64,000 nucleotides of DNA. Source: Poindextera sp963719975 (lineage in GTDB: Bacteria; Pseudomonadota; Alphaproteobacteria; Caulobacterales; Caulobacteraceae). Shown in pieces: positions 1-8,731 of this stretch (the stretch's first letter is position 1; each line of letters opens with the position of its first letter). The stretch is taken from positions 62,001 to 126,000 of the forward strand of contig CAVRED010000008.1 of the NCBI GenBank assembly GCA_963719975.1. Reading direction: 5' to 3'. Below the pieces are notes generated by a model. That model worked only from the letters and a program-made list of their open reading frames with translations. It made no database searches and had not been told where the DNA came from. A program made the position numbers and the translations under genes.

Positions 1-303
1 GACGTACTCCATCGAGGCGTCGGGGATGGGCTTGCCGTCGACCCCGAACATCAGGTTGTAGCCGCTGGTCAGGATCAGCAGGGTCTTGCCGTCGGGGGAC
101 AAGGCCAGCGCCGAGGCCGACCCGGCCGCATGGCCGGGGAACTGCGGCAGCTCAGCATCAAGCGGCTGGAACAGTGCGCCCGCGGCCGCCGTCGGTGTGA
201 TGACCTGCCCGGTCGGCGTCGCCTCACCGGCGGCCGAGGCTCGTCCCGCCAGAGCAAGGGCGACGATCACCGTCGCCGCACCCGTCAAGCCAACTCGCCC
301 CAC
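1..303 (-). CDS. Secreted YncE-like beta-propeller/phosphoesterase, N-terminal part
   Basis: Only the first 101 codons lie in the window; the gene runs off the left edge. The start is GTG at 303, chosen because AAGGGAGG sits six bases upstream. Residues 1-23 form a signal peptide (core VIVALALAG, then ASA), so the product is exported. About 50 residues in, ALALSPDGKTLLILTSGYN matches the first blade of the YVTN/YncE-type propeller that precedes an alkaline-phosphatase-like domain in a family of exported bifunctional proteins. The phosphatase part is not visible, so the family assignment rests on the propeller blade and signal peptide alone. It could equally be a plain beta-propeller protein. 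Confidence 0.55.
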   Translation of the reverse strand, partial: MGRVGLTGAATVIVALALAGRASAAGEATPTGQVITPTAAAGALFQPLDAELPQFPGHAAGSASALALSPDGKTLLILTSGYNLMFGVDGKPIPDASMEYV

Positions 304-419
304 GCCCCGCCTCCCTTGTTATGGTCTCAGGCAGTAGCGAGGTTTTGCAACGACTTGACTACGCCCGCCACGCCTGGACGGCGGAGGATATCAGTGCGCG
401 TCCGGGAAACGATCGGCGG

Positions 420-995
420 CTAGGACGCCGGCCGCACGGTGAAGCGGGTCAGCTCGTCGCGTGGCGGCTCCCAGGTCGGCTTCAGCTGCGCGGCCTTGGT
501 GTAGTCGTAGTAGGCGGCCGTCTCGTTATCCATGGCCTCATCGGCCAGCGCGCGGTTGTAGTACGCCTTCTCGGGCTCCTGCGGTCCGAGCGCCAAGCCC
601 TTGTCGATGTCGGCGATGCCGGCGGCGAATTGATGGTTGGCGATCTTGAGCGCGCCCAGGTTCACCCAGGCTTCGCCCAGGCTGGGATCGATCGCGATGC
701 TCTTCTCGAAGTCGGTTTGGGCGGCGCCGAATTGGTTCACCGCCATGAACAGCACGCCGCGGTTCACGTAGGTCCCGGCCAGGTCGCGACCCTGCAGCTG
801 ATCCTCGATCAGCGCCTGGTTGCAGTCGGCGATGCCCGCGTAGAGGTCGCCGCCGTCACGCGCGACGTGGAAGCACTGCTCGGCGAAACCAGAGCCGTAG
901 ACCGTTACGGCCGCCTTGGCCGAGCCGGCGGCCATGACGCCGATCCCAGCGACCGCCACCGCCGCGACGCCCGCTAAGGTTGCGATTCTAAACAT
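420..995 (-). CDS. Exported tetratricopeptide-repeat protein
   Basis: This is a 191-residue protein starting at ATG 995, fixed by AGGAGG eight bases upstream. A signal peptide covers about residues 1-28 (ATLAGVAAVAVAGIGVMAAG, then AKA cleavage). After it come three TPR-like helical pairs: AGTYVNRGVLFMAVNQFGAA, EAWVNLGALKIANHQFAAG and KAYYNRALADEAMDNETAA, with the usual small-residue and aromatic spacing. TPRs bind partner proteins; no catalytic motif is present. It probably acts in the periplasm as an adaptor. It lies 116 bases upstream of the propeller gene on the same strand, too far to assert an operon. The function is unknown. Confidence 0.75.
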   Translation of the reverse strand: MFRIATLAGVAAVAVAGIGVMAAGSAKAAVTVYGSGFAEQCFHVARDGGDLYAGIADCNQALIEDQLQGRDLAGTYVNRGVLFMAVNQFGAAQTDFEKSIAIDPSLGEAWVNLGALKIANHQFAAGIADIDKGLALGPQEPEKAYYNRALADEAMDNETAAYYDYTKAAQLKPTWEPPRDELTRFTVRPAS

Positions 996-1060
996 GATGC
1001 GGCCTCCTCTCGCCTTATGCGCGATCATACGCCCTTTCATGACCCTAGGGAATGGCCGCG

Positions 1061-2146
1061 CTAGGTGAGTCCGAGCGGCGGGTAGGGCCCAAAGCAGAGC
1101 TGCTCGAACACGCCCATGCCGTCCTGGTCCGGCCGGCCCTCCTGGCTGAGCTTGAGCTTGGAGAGGGCCTGGATGTGCAGGTTCTCCATCGACGCCAGGT
1201 TGAGGTCTTTCAGCCCGATGTCCTCGCGCTCGACCTCGAGCGCGCCGTGCAGGCGGCCGTGGCCCCATTTCGGATGGGTGTAGCCGATGCCGCGCATGAG
1301 GAAGGTCTGCACCGGGGTGAACGCGATGCGGACATCCGGCTGGTTGGGCAAAGGGATGGTCAGCGTCGCGCCCTTCGCGTGCCGGGTCCCCTCCTGCAGC
1401 ACCACGGCCATGTCTGCGTGCTCGATCTCCTGGAGTTCGGCGACGCTCGCGCCGTCGGGGGCGATGACGGCGCGGGTGTTCCACGGCACGCCCGAGGAGT
1501 CGGCGGTGAAGTGGAAGAAGACGCTTCGGTCGGCGAAATTCAGCGGCGTCCATTGCCAGAAGAACCCGGGCGGGGCGCTGTTCGGCGTCGGCTGGGAGTC
1601 CGGCGCGCCGATCGGTCGGACGCCCCACGAGCGGTCGCGCGTGCCGACGCAGCCGGGCGCCAGCGCTTCGCGCTTGCCATCGATTTCGATCCAGCCGGTG
1701 TAGCGGCCGTTCTGGGTCAACCGGGTGTAGTCCATGAAGGTGCGCGGGCCGTTGCGGCGGATGAAGCGCGGCTCCTCGATCGGGAAGGCGCGGCCATCGA
1801 AGTTGAACTCGGCCGCGAGGCCGTCGGTCGGCTTCAGCGTCACTTTCAGGCGCTTGAGCGGCTCGACGACCTCGATCCTGATCGGCCCGACCTCGAGGTC
1901 GAACCGCTCCATGTTGAGGATGCGCGAGGCGTGGACGCAGTGCTCGACGTCGTTCCGGATCACAGAGACGTGGGCGTCGACGACGTTCAGGTGCGGATAG
2001 GTCCCGAACGCGACCGCGAAGAAGCCCGAGCCGTCGGGATTGTATCCGTTGAAGAAGTAGCGGTCGTAGAAGTTGCGGTCGGTGCCTGCGTACGCGATCG
2101 GCTCGGGCGTCTGGTGGATCGGAAAGTCGTCGGCCTTGCTAAGCAC
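1061..2146 (-). CDS. DUF7065/DUF7064-type protein, hydroxyneurosporene-synthase-like fold
   Basis: This is a 361-residue cytosolic protein with no signal peptide or membrane segment. It begins at GTG 2146 and overlaps the end of the acyl-CoA dehydrogenase gene by eight bases, so the two are co-translated. The central GTRDRSWGVRP and FFWQWTPLNF segments are typical, as far as I recall, of a family split into DUF7065 and DUF7064 that sits beside acyl-CoA and steroid/lipid genes and is thought to share a lipocalin-like fold with CrtC. I see no catalytic residues I can defend. Its place as the last gene of the phosphotransferase-DUF6285-ACAD operon suggests a role in the same acyl-chain conversion, possibly binding a hydrophobic intermediate. 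Confidence 0.6.
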   Translation of the reverse strand: MLSKADDFPIHQTPEPIAYAGTDRNFYDRYFFNGYNPDGSGFFAVAFGTYPHLNVVDAHVSVIRNDVEHCVHASRILNMERFDLEVGPIRIEVVEPLKRLKVTLKPTDGLAAEFNFDGRAFPIEEPRFIRRNGPRTFMDYTRLTQNGRYTGWIEIDGKREALAPGCVGTRDRSWGVRPIGAPDSQPTPNSAPPGFFWQWTPLNFADRSVFFHFTADSSGVPWNTRAVIAPDGASVAELQEIEHADMAVVLQEGTRHAKGATLTIPLPNQPDVRIAFTPVQTFLMRGIGYTHPKWGHGRLHGALEVEREDIGLKDLNLASMENLHIQALSKLKLSQEGRPDQDGMGVFEQLCFGPYPPLGLT

Positions 2147-3450
2147 GGGCGGTCTCTTCCTCTTTCTTGAACATCGCCCGACGCGGCCCGAGGTAGCCGA
2201 ACAGGAACGCCCCCACCTTGCGCATCTGGATCTCTTCCGAGCCTTCGGTGATCCGATAGCGGCGATGGTGACGGTAGATGTGCTCGAACGGCTTGTGCCG
2301 TGAGTAGCCGATGGCGCCGTGCACCTGCATGGCCCGGTCGGCGGCCTCGCAGCAGAGCCGGTTCGCCCAGTAATTGCACATCGAGACCTTGTCCGAGATC
2401 TGCCGCTCGACCTCCTTGTGCGGCATGCGGTCGATGTCCCAGGCCGTCTTGCGGACGAGCAGACGGAGCATCTCCGCCTGGGTGTGCAGCTCGATCAGCG
2501 GCCACTGGATCGCCTGATTGTCGGAGAGCGGCTTGCCGAAGGGCTTGCGATGGCGGGCGTACTTCACGCTCTCGTTGATGCAGAAGACGCCGGCCCCGAG
2601 CGAGGAGGCGGCCTGGCGGATGCGGTTCTGGTGCACGAAGCTCTGGCCGAGCCCGAGGCCCCGCCCCTCGACGCCCCAGATCGCCTCCTCGGGAACCCAG
2701 ACATTGGTCAAGCTGACCCTGGGGTGGTCGGTCGGCATGTTGAAGGTCCAAAGGTACTCCTCGACCTTCAGCCCCGGCGAACTCGGCCGGCACCAGGAAG
2801 ACGGTGATGCCGGTCGCATCGCCATCGTTGCCCGAGGTGCGAGCGAACACCATGCAGTAGTTCGCGGCATGCATGCCGGTGGTCCACATCTTCTCGCCGT
2901 TGATCAGCCAACCGTCGACGCCGTCGCGCGTCTCGCGCACGGCGCGGGTTTCCATCCAGGTCGCGTCGGAGCCGTGGTTCGGTTCGGTCAGGCCGAAGCC
3001 GGTGCGAATCTGGCCCTTCTGCAGCCGCTCGGAATAGAGCTCGTACTGGGCGTTGGTCGCGAACTCCTTGAACATGATGATGAAGGGGTTGTTGCCGACG
3101 ATGGAGTGCTCGGTCTGCAGGTCGTTGTGCAGGCCAAGGCCCTTGGCCGCCAGGTGCTCGCGGATGATGGCCATGGCGAGGTTGGTGCCGCCCTTGCCGC
3201 CCCACTCGACCGGCCAGGCGTAGCGCAGGTGGCCGGCGGCGTCGGCGCGCCGGCGCGCCTCGCCCAAGAGCTCCTCCCAATCCTTGCGCGGCAGGCCCTG
3301 GTTGTCCCAGTCGGTGCGGGCGTGCTCGCGCCGATGGTCGAAGAAGCGGATGTTGTCGTCCTGCTGCTCCAGCGGCTTGATCTCCGCCTCGATGAAGGCG
3401 TCCAGCTCGTCGAGGTATGCGGCGACGTCTTCGGGGATGTCGAAGTCCAT
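2139..3450 (-). CDS. Acyl-CoA dehydrogenase family protein (one frameshift)
   Basis: This FAD-dependent acyl-CoA dehydrogenase is 436 residues once repaired. The N-terminal half carries the FAD-binding segment (GFGLTEPNHGSDATW and WLINGEKMWTTGMH). The C-terminal half has INESVKYARHRKPFGKPL, QVHGAIGYSRHKPFEHIYR and ITEGSEEIQMRKVGAFLFG, all ACAD landmarks. The two halves are in different frames; removing one C from the CCCC at 2772-2775 joins them, and the total of 3n+1 bases fits one insertion. ATG 3450 is one base from the stop of the DUF6285 gene. The neighbours suggest the ACAD acts after a kinase, as LvaC does in levulinate catabolism or as the ACAD domain does in ACAD10/11, rather than as a plain beta-oxidation enzyme. 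That role is inferred from context. Confidence 0.9.
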
Positions 3451-3451
3451 G

Positions 3452-3841
3452 TCAGTCCTCCTTGGGCGCCCGCTTGGCGAGCTCCGCGCGATAGGATGCG
3501 TAAGTCGGCTGGTCGACGGCGAGCTTGGCCATCGTCGTCGCCCAGAGGTGTTCGATCAGCGCCGGCGAGGCGGTGTCGATCTCGCCGGCCGCGATGCGGC
3601 GCGACAGCTCGACGTTGAGGTCGAACAGAGCCCCGTCGGCGCCGAGCAGCGCCTTCAGCCGTTCATGCTCGGCGGCGTCCTCGCCGGGCGCGAGGTCGAG
3701 CTCGCGCTTCATCATCTCGAGCGCGTTGGCGGCCACGCGCGCCTGGAACGAGGTCGCGCCCGTGGTCTGGGCGGCGACGGTGGTCTTGAGGAACGCGGCG
3801 ACCGCGCCGATGACTTCCGCTGGGGTTGGGCGGTCCTGCAT
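3452..3841 (-). CDS. DUF6285 protein, LvaB-like partner of the phosphotransferase
   Basis: This small cytosolic all-helical protein of 129 residues has no membrane segment (opening MQDRPTPAEVIGAVAAFL, ending YRAELAKRAP). Its family is regularly found between an APH-like phosphotransferase and an acyl-CoA dehydrogenase, which is exactly its place here: it starts four bases after the phosphotransferase stop and ends one base before the ACAD start. By size and position it corresponds to LvaB, the small subunit that works with the kinase LvaA on 4-hydroxyacyl-CoA in Pseudomonas putida. No catalytic residues are evident. The equivalence rests on neighbourhood and length, not on an alignment. Confidence 0.7.
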   Translation of the reverse strand: MQDRPTPAEVIGAVAAFLKTTVAAQTTGATSFQARVAANALEMMKRELDLAPGEDAAEHERLKALLGADGALFDLNVELSRRIAAGEIDTASPALIEHLWATTMAKLAVDQPTYASYRAELAKRAPKED

Positions 3842-3845
3842 GGGG

Positions 3846-4844
3846 TCAGCTCGCGATCAGCCTGAGGAGATCGATCTCGTTCTCCGAGCTCCGCCGCGCG
3901 ATCACGCCGCGCTCGACCGACGGGTCGGCGCCGCGGAAGGCCGCGATCATGGAGGCGCACATCACCCCCCAGCGCATGGAGCCGAACACCTCCCAGAAGA
4001 GGGCGTGGGCGCGATCGACCGGCGCGCCGCCGGCGGCCTCGTAGCCGTCCCAGAGATCCTCCCGCTCGCCGAAGCCGCCGACGGGCTTGTCGAGCGCCCC
4101 GAACCGCCAGCAGGCCGTGCAGAGCCAGCCCAGGTCCTCCATCGGATCGCCGACGTGGGCGATCTCCCAGTCGAGCACCGCGCGCACGCCGTCGTCGGGG
4201 CCGATCATCAGGTTCCCGTTCCGGAAATCGCCATGCACCAGCTTCATCGCCTTCGGGTCCGGCGGGCAATGCGCCTCCAGCCAGCGGAACGTGAGGTCGA
4301 ACACCGGCCTCGGCCAGCCGGTCGATTGGTAGGTCGCCTTGTACTGCGCCACGAGCTCGGCGGGGGTCGAACGACGCAGGCGCGGGAAGGCGTCAGGGTC
4401 GAGCGTGTGGATACGGGCCAGGATCCCGCCGCACTGGCGCGCCAGCCGGGGCCTGACCTCGGCGAAGGCGTCGCCGCGCGCGATCCGCCCGCCCAGGGTC
4501 TCGCCCTCGACGAAGCCCATGACGAAGCCGTGGCCGAGGCCGTCGCCGGGCTCGAGCACGTAGCGCACCGGCGGCACGGGCACCTCGACCCTGCCGGCGG
4601 CCAGGATCAGCTCAGCTTCGGTCTCCAGGCCGACCGCCGTCTCCGACACCCGCGTCCCGCCCGGCGCGCGGCGCAGGATCAGCGGCGTGCGCGCCTGGCC
4701 CTCGACCAGCTCGAAGCGCCAGACCTCCTGCGTCGCGCCGGCGGTCATGCGGCGCAGGTCGGCGATGCCGCTCGCGCCGGCCGCGATCTTCGGCGCGATC
4801 GCGCCCAATCCGCGCTCAAGCTCGCTTTCAGCCGACCCGGTCAT
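3846..4844 (-). CDS. APH-fold phosphotransferase, LvaA/ACAD10-11 kinase-like
   Basis: This is a 332-residue aminoglycoside-phosphotransferase-fold kinase. Visible motifs are the N-lobe (ITxL-type start, PLILRRAPGG with the ATP lysine position replaced by Arg-Arg), the catalytic loop LVHGDFRNGNLMIG and the metal-binding AVLDWEIAHVGDPMEDLGW. These match the small-molecule/acyl-CoA subgroup (LvaA, ACAD10/11 kinase domain) better than antibiotic kinases. The start is ATG 4844 (MTGSAESE); reading further upstream would run into the divergent promoter region. It leads the minus-strand operon phosphotransferase-DUF6285-ACAD-DUF7065/7064. The likely reaction is ATP-dependent phosphorylation of a hydroxyacyl-CoA, by family analogy only. 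Confidence 0.85.
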   Translation of the reverse strand: MTGSAESELERGLGAIAPKIAAGASGIADLRRMTAGATQEVWRFELVEGQARTPLILRRAPGGTRVSETAVGLETEAELILAAGRVEVPVPPVRYVLEPGDGLGHGFVMGFVEGETLGGRIARGDAFAEVRPRLARQCGGILARIHTLDPDAFPRLRRSTPAELVAQYKATYQSTGWPRPVFDLTFRWLEAHCPPDPKAMKLVHGDFRNGNLMIGPDDGVRAVLDWEIAHVGDPMEDLGWLCTACWRFGALDKPVGGFGEREDLWDGYEAAGGAPVDRAHALFWEVFGSMRWGVMCASMIAAFRGADPSVERGVIARRSSENEIDLLRLIAS

Positions 4845-4998
4845 CTGGGCGTGGTGTCTCTTCCCGAACGCGCGCCGATCGTTGCTCTTGGCCGGCGCCT
4901 CGCCTATCAAAACAGCCAGAAAATATAAGGCAAGGAGGAGACGCGGACCCTGCCGTAGAGGAAGGCAAGCCTTTCTTGCATGGGCCGCGGGAAACGCC
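4845..4998. promoter_or_regulatory. Divergent promoter region between the two acyl-chain modules
   Basis: These 154 bases separate the starts of the minus-strand phosphotransferase operon and the plus-strand P450 operon, so they must contain both promoters. I recognise no operator. An AAGGAGGAGA ribosome-binding-like sequence at about 4930-4940 has no start codon at the right distance. That leaves the P450 start at 4999 less certain than its neighbours. Confidence 0.4.
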
Positions 4999-6279
4999 AT
5001 GGCGGCCGCCGACATCACCATCCCCAAGGACATCGCCGAGACTCTGGTCGACGCGCCCTCGTACGCCGACAACCGCATTCACGACGCCTACACGTGGCTG
5101 CGCGCCAACGCGCCCCTGGCTGTCGCACGCCCCGAAGGCTACGAACCCTTCTGGGTCGTGACCCGCCATGCCGACATTCTGGAGATCAGCCGCCAGAACG
5201 AGCTCTTCCACTCCGGCGACAAGTCGACGACCCTGATCTCGACCGAGGGCGACGCCCGCATCCGGCAGATGACCGGCGGCAGTCCGCACCTGGTGCGCAG
5301 TCTGGTGCAGATGGACGCGCCGGATCACCCGAAATACCGCGTGCTGACCCAGGCCTGGTTCCTGCCGCAGAACATCCGGAAGCTGGAGGATCGCATCCGC
5401 GAGATCGCCCGCGCCGCGGTCGATCGCATGCTGGCGACCGGCGGGCAGTGCGACTTCGTGCGCGAGATCGCGCTGCACTATCCGCTGCACGTGATCATGG
5501 AGATCCTCGGCGTGCCGGAGAGCGACGAACCGCGCATGCTGAAGCTGACGCAGGAGCTGTTCGGCGCCGCCGACCCCGAGCTCGGCCGCCAGGAGAGACG
5601 CGGCGCCGGATGAAGATCGAGTCGCTGCCCGGCGTCCTGGCCGACTTCTTCCAGTACTTCGCCCGCCTCTCCACCGACCGGCGGGAGCACCCGCGCGGCG
5701 ACCTCGCCAGCGTCATCGCCAACAGCCAGATCGACGGGCGGCCGATCTCCGAGTTCGAGGCGATGAGCTACTACGTGATCGTCGCCGCCGCCGGCCACGA
5801 CACCACATCGTCGACCACATCGGGCGCCATGCTGGCGCTTTGCCAGAATCCGGACCAGTTCGCCTGGGTGAAGGAAGACTTGGGCCGCGTGCCTGGGCTG
5901 ATCGACGAGGCCATTCGCTGGACCACGCCGGTGAAGACGTTCATGCGCTCGGCGACCGCCGATGCCGAGGTCGCCGGCCAGCCGATCGCCAAGGATGACT
6001 GGCTGATGCTCTGCTACGCCTCGGGCAACCGCGACGAGAGCGTGTTCGAGGAGCCCGACCGCTTCCGCCCCGGCCGGACGCCGAACAAGCAGCTCGCCTT
6101 CGGTTACGGCGCCCACCTCTGCCTCGGCCAGCATCTGGCCAAGATGGAAATGCGCATCCTCTACGAAGAGCTGTTGCCAAGGCTGTCGTCGGTCGAGCAG
6201 GCCGGCGAGGCGCGCATGACGTCAGGCGGTGTTCGTGAACGGGCTCAAGTCGCTGCCGCTGCGGTTCCAAGCGGCCTGA
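4999..6279 (+). CDS. Cytochrome P450 (two frame changes)
   Basis: This is a soluble class I bacterial P450 of about 426 residues. Motifs in order: I-helix AGHDTTSS, K-helix EAIR (in LIDEAIRWTTP) and the heme loop FGYGAHLCLG with the cysteine ligand. The frame changes near 5590-5610 (between ELGR and the MKIESLPG segment) and again near 6215-6229, after which the gene ends NGLKSLPLRF and stops at 6277-6279. The two changes cancel, and both flanks align with the family, so they look like base-call errors. It leads a four-gene operon (P450, phosphotransferase, DUF6285-like, methyltransferase) with gaps of five bases, a four-base overlap and one base. It probably hydroxylates a fatty, terpenoid or steroid acyl chain; a redox partner is not encoded here. 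Confidence 0.88.
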
Positions 6280-6284
6280 TCCGC

Positions 6285-7319
6285 GTGGGCGCGCCGCTGA
6301 CCGAGGACCGTATCGCGGCCTATATCGCCACGCGGCTGGACGGCGCGCGCGACGTGTCGGTCTCGGCGCTGCGACGCATCACCGGCGGAGCCTCCCGCGA
6401 GACCTATCGGCTGCGTCTGGCCTATGTCGACGCGGCTGGACGCGCGGTCGACCGGCCGCTGATCCTCAGGCGCGATCCGCCGGCCAGCCTCATCGACACC
6501 AAGCGCGACATCGAGTTCGCCGCCTATGGCGCCTTCCATGGCTCGGCGGTGCCGGTGCCGGAGATGCTCTGGCTGGAGGAGGACCCCGGCCCGCTCGATT
6601 TCCCCTTCTTCATCGCCGAGGAGCTGGTTGGGTTCGAGAGCAGCCCCACCGGGCTCCTGAGCCCGCCCTATTCGGACAAGGCCGAGACCATCGGCCTGCG
6701 CAAGTGGACCATCCTCGGCGAGATCTCCAAGGCCGACCCCTTCGCGCTCGGCCTTGACCGCGTGATGGAGGTCCCCGCCCCCGACGCCTGCTGGAGGCGC
6801 GAGCTGGACTACTGGGAGGGGGAAATCGACAAGGACGAGGTCGAGCCGCAGCCCATCATCCGCGCCGCGATCCGCTGGCTTCGCGCCAACCCGCCGCCGC
6901 CCGCGCAGAAGATCAGCGTGGTGCACGGCGACTATCGAAGCGGGAACTTCCTGTACGACAAGGACGGCGAGATCCACGGCATCCTCGATTGGGAGATGGC
7001 CCACCTGGGCGATCCGCTGGAGGACCTCGGCTGGGGGTTGAACCGTATCTGGTGCTGGGGCGGGGACGACCGTCGCGGCGGCCTCTTGCCGCGCGAGCGG
7101 GCCATCGCGATCTGGGAGAGGGCCTCGGGGCTGACGGCCGACCCCGCCGCCCTCCACTGGTGGGAGCTGTTCAACTGCGTGAAGGGCCAGGGCATCTGGG
7201 TCTCGAGCGCCAAGGCGTGGCTCGACGGCGAGAACCGCGACCCGATCCTGATTTTCTCCGCCTGGCGCATGCTGAACGCCCAGGATCGCGCGGCGCTGGA
7301 GCTGATGGGCAAGCTATGA
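6285..7319 (+). CDS. APH-fold phosphotransferase, second LvaA/ACAD10-11-like kinase
   Basis: This 344-residue kinase of the same family as the protein at 3846-4844 has RITGGASRETYRL at the start of the N-lobe, LILRRDPP, the catalytic VVHGDYRSGNFLY and GILDWEMAHLGDPLEDLGW. The start is taken as GTG 6285, five bases after the P450 stop; no ATG lies in frame nearby. Its stop overlaps the next start in ATGA, implying translational coupling. Having a second kinase of this family, wired to a P450 instead of an ACAD, suggests that the P450 makes the hydroxyl group that the kinase then phosphorylates. That is an inference from gene order. Confidence 0.85.
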   Translation: MGAPLTEDRIAAYIATRLDGARDVSVSALRRITGGASRETYRLRLAYVDAAGRAVDRPLILRRDPPASLIDTKRDIEFAAYGAFHGSAVPVPEMLWLEEDPGPLDFPFFIAEELVGFESSPTGLLSPPYSDKAETIGLRKWTILGEISKADPFALGLDRVMEVPAPDACWRRELDYWEGEIDKDEVEPQPIIRAAIRWLRANPPPPAQKISVVHGDYRSGNFLYDKDGEIHGILDWEMAHLGDPLEDLGWGLNRIWCWGGDDRRGGLLPRERAIAIWERASGLTADPAALHWWELFNCVKGQGIWVSSAKAWLDGENRDPILIFSAWRMLNAQDRAALELMGKL

Positions 7320-7762
7320 CCCCGAACACCCGCGCCATCATCTCCGACCTCGCCCAGCGCATGGGCATGGTCTACGCGCCGGACCTGAAGTCGCCCTACC
7401 TGGCCGGCTCGGCGGGCCTCACGGCCGCGGTCCTGATGATGGTCGCCGAAGAGGGCGATCGCACCGCCCATCGCCTGGTCGAGGAGAACCGCGCCATCCG
7501 GGCGATCTTCCGTCAGGCCGCCGGGCTCCCGGCGCCGGCGGCGCTGGCCGAACAGCTTAAGACCCTCGCCGCCGGCGACGACGCCGACCTGCACGTCTCG
7601 GCGCTGCAAGCGTCGAACGATCGGCTCCGCCGCGCGCTGACCGACCTGCACGCCTACGTCGAGGGCGAGACCGGCGAGGCCGCGCGTGCGATCGAGACGG
7701 CGATCTGGCGGGAGCTCTCCGCCTCGACCGATCGCCGCGCGTTCTCGAGCCTGCGGTTCTGA
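7316..7762 (+). CDS. DUF6285-like small helical protein, partner of the second phosphotransferase
   Basis: This 148-residue, mainly helical soluble protein starts inside the stop of the phosphotransferase (ATGA). It shares the general build of the 129-residue DUF6285 protein at 3452-3841: small, alpha-helical, rich in Ala, Leu and Arg, directly behind an APH-like kinase. Direct sequence similarity is weak by eye (DLAQRMGMVYAPDLKSPYLAG here has no clear match there). The assignment as an LvaB-like subunit therefore leans on position. No catalytic motif is visible. Confidence 0.55.
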   Translation: MTPNTRAIISDLAQRMGMVYAPDLKSPYLAGSAGLTAAVLMMVAEEGDRTAHRLVEENRAIRAIFRQAAGLPAPAALAEQLKTLAAGDDADLHVSALQASNDRLRRALTDLHAYVEGETGEAARAIETAIWRELSASTDRRAFSSLRF

Positions 7763-7763
7763 G

Positions 7764-8628
7764 GTGCCGGAACCCAGCGCATTCACGGCGATCGGGCGGG
7801 GCGTCGCCGGAGGCGATCCAGGCCCACTATGACGTGGGCAACGACTTCTTTCGGCTCTGGCTCGACCCGACCCTGACCTATTCCTGCGCGCTCTGGGCAG
7901 GGCCGGACGACACGCTGGAGGCGGCGCAGCGGCGAAAACTGGACTACATCGCCGGCCCCGCGGTCGAGCGCGGCGCAAAACGGGTGCTCGACATCGGCAG
8001 CGGGTGGGGAAGCCTGCTCGCGCGGCTCAGCGCCGGCGGCGCCCGGAGCCTGGTCGGGCTCACCCTCAGCCAGCAGCAGCTCGACCATGTCGCCGCCCTT
8101 GGCCTGCCCGGCGCCGAGGTCCGCCTGGAGAGCTGGCGCGACCACAAACCCAGCGAACCCTACGACGCCATCGTCTCGGTGGGCGCGTTCGAGCACTTCG
8201 CCGACCTCGACCTCAGCGCCGCCGAGAGGCTGGCCATCTACCGGGAGTTCTTCACCGCCTGCCACGGCTGGCTCACGCCGGGCGCGCCGCTGGTGTTGCA
8301 GACCATCGCCTACGGCCCCGTCCCGGCGCCCCGCGGCCGCGAGATCTTCCTGGACGTCTTCCCCGAGTCCGACCTGCCGCTGCCGCACGAGATCCTCAAG
8401 GCGTCCGAGGGGCTGTTCGAGATCGGCGAGTTGCGCAACGACCGGGAGCACTACGTGCGCACGCTGCGCGCCTGGCACCGCGCGCTCCGCGCGCGGCGGG
8501 CCGAAGCAACGGCCATCGTCGGCCCCGAGACGGTGCTGTTCTACATCCGCTACCTGGCGGTCTCGGCCGCCATGTTCGAGGCCAGAAACACCATCCTCTT
8601 GCGCCTAAAGATGACCCGCTCGCCCTAG
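7764..8628 (+). CDS. Cyclopropane-fatty-acid-synthase-type methyltransferase (one frameshift)
   Basis: This SAM-dependent methyltransferase of the CFA synthase/mycolic acid methylase family is about 287 residues after repair. Key segments are AIQAHYDVGNDFF, LTYSCALW, the SAM loop VLDIGSGWGSL, GLTLSQQQ and SVGAFEHF. The true start is GTG 7764, one base after the preceding stop (VPEPSAFTAIGR). That frame joins the main body if one G is removed from GGGCGGGGCG around 7795-7801, and the 3n+1 length agrees. It is fourth in the P450 operon. The family transfers a methyl or methylene group to an unsaturated acyl chain. It is shorter than true Cfa (about 380) and lacks the N-terminal region, so another acyl acceptor is possible. 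Confidence 0.85.
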
Positions 8629-8636
8629 AGCGCCTT

Positions 8637-8650
8637 CCCGCGCTAGCGGG
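8637..8650. terminator. Small hairpin between convergent genes
   Basis: CCCGC-GCTA-GCGGG forms a perfect five-base stem with a four-base loop. It lies nine bases past the methyltransferase stop, in the 103-base gap before the convergent SDR. There is no T-run on either side, so it is at most a weak or Rho-assisted terminator. Confidence 0.3.
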
Positions 8651-8731
8651 GACTTAGCTTCTTCCTCTGCGTGCTCTGCGGTTAAATGCAGGCGCGCCGC
8701 CGCCTCGGCGCCGGCAGGAAGCCACCCGCGC

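Noticed and set aside
5590..5612. Programmed frameshifting in the P450
   Set aside because: There is no slippery heptamer, and the same kind of break occurs in dozens of genes.
3846..7319. Aminoglycoside resistance genes
   Set aside because: Both kinases have the APH fold, but they carry the ACAD10/11-LvaA-type catalytic context and sit with acyl-CoA genes, so antibiotic resistance is not supported.
8671..8690. CTCTGCGTGCTCTGCGG-like short repeat after the methyltransferase
   Set aside because: It is a short imperfect duplication of one motif without structure or a second copy in the window.
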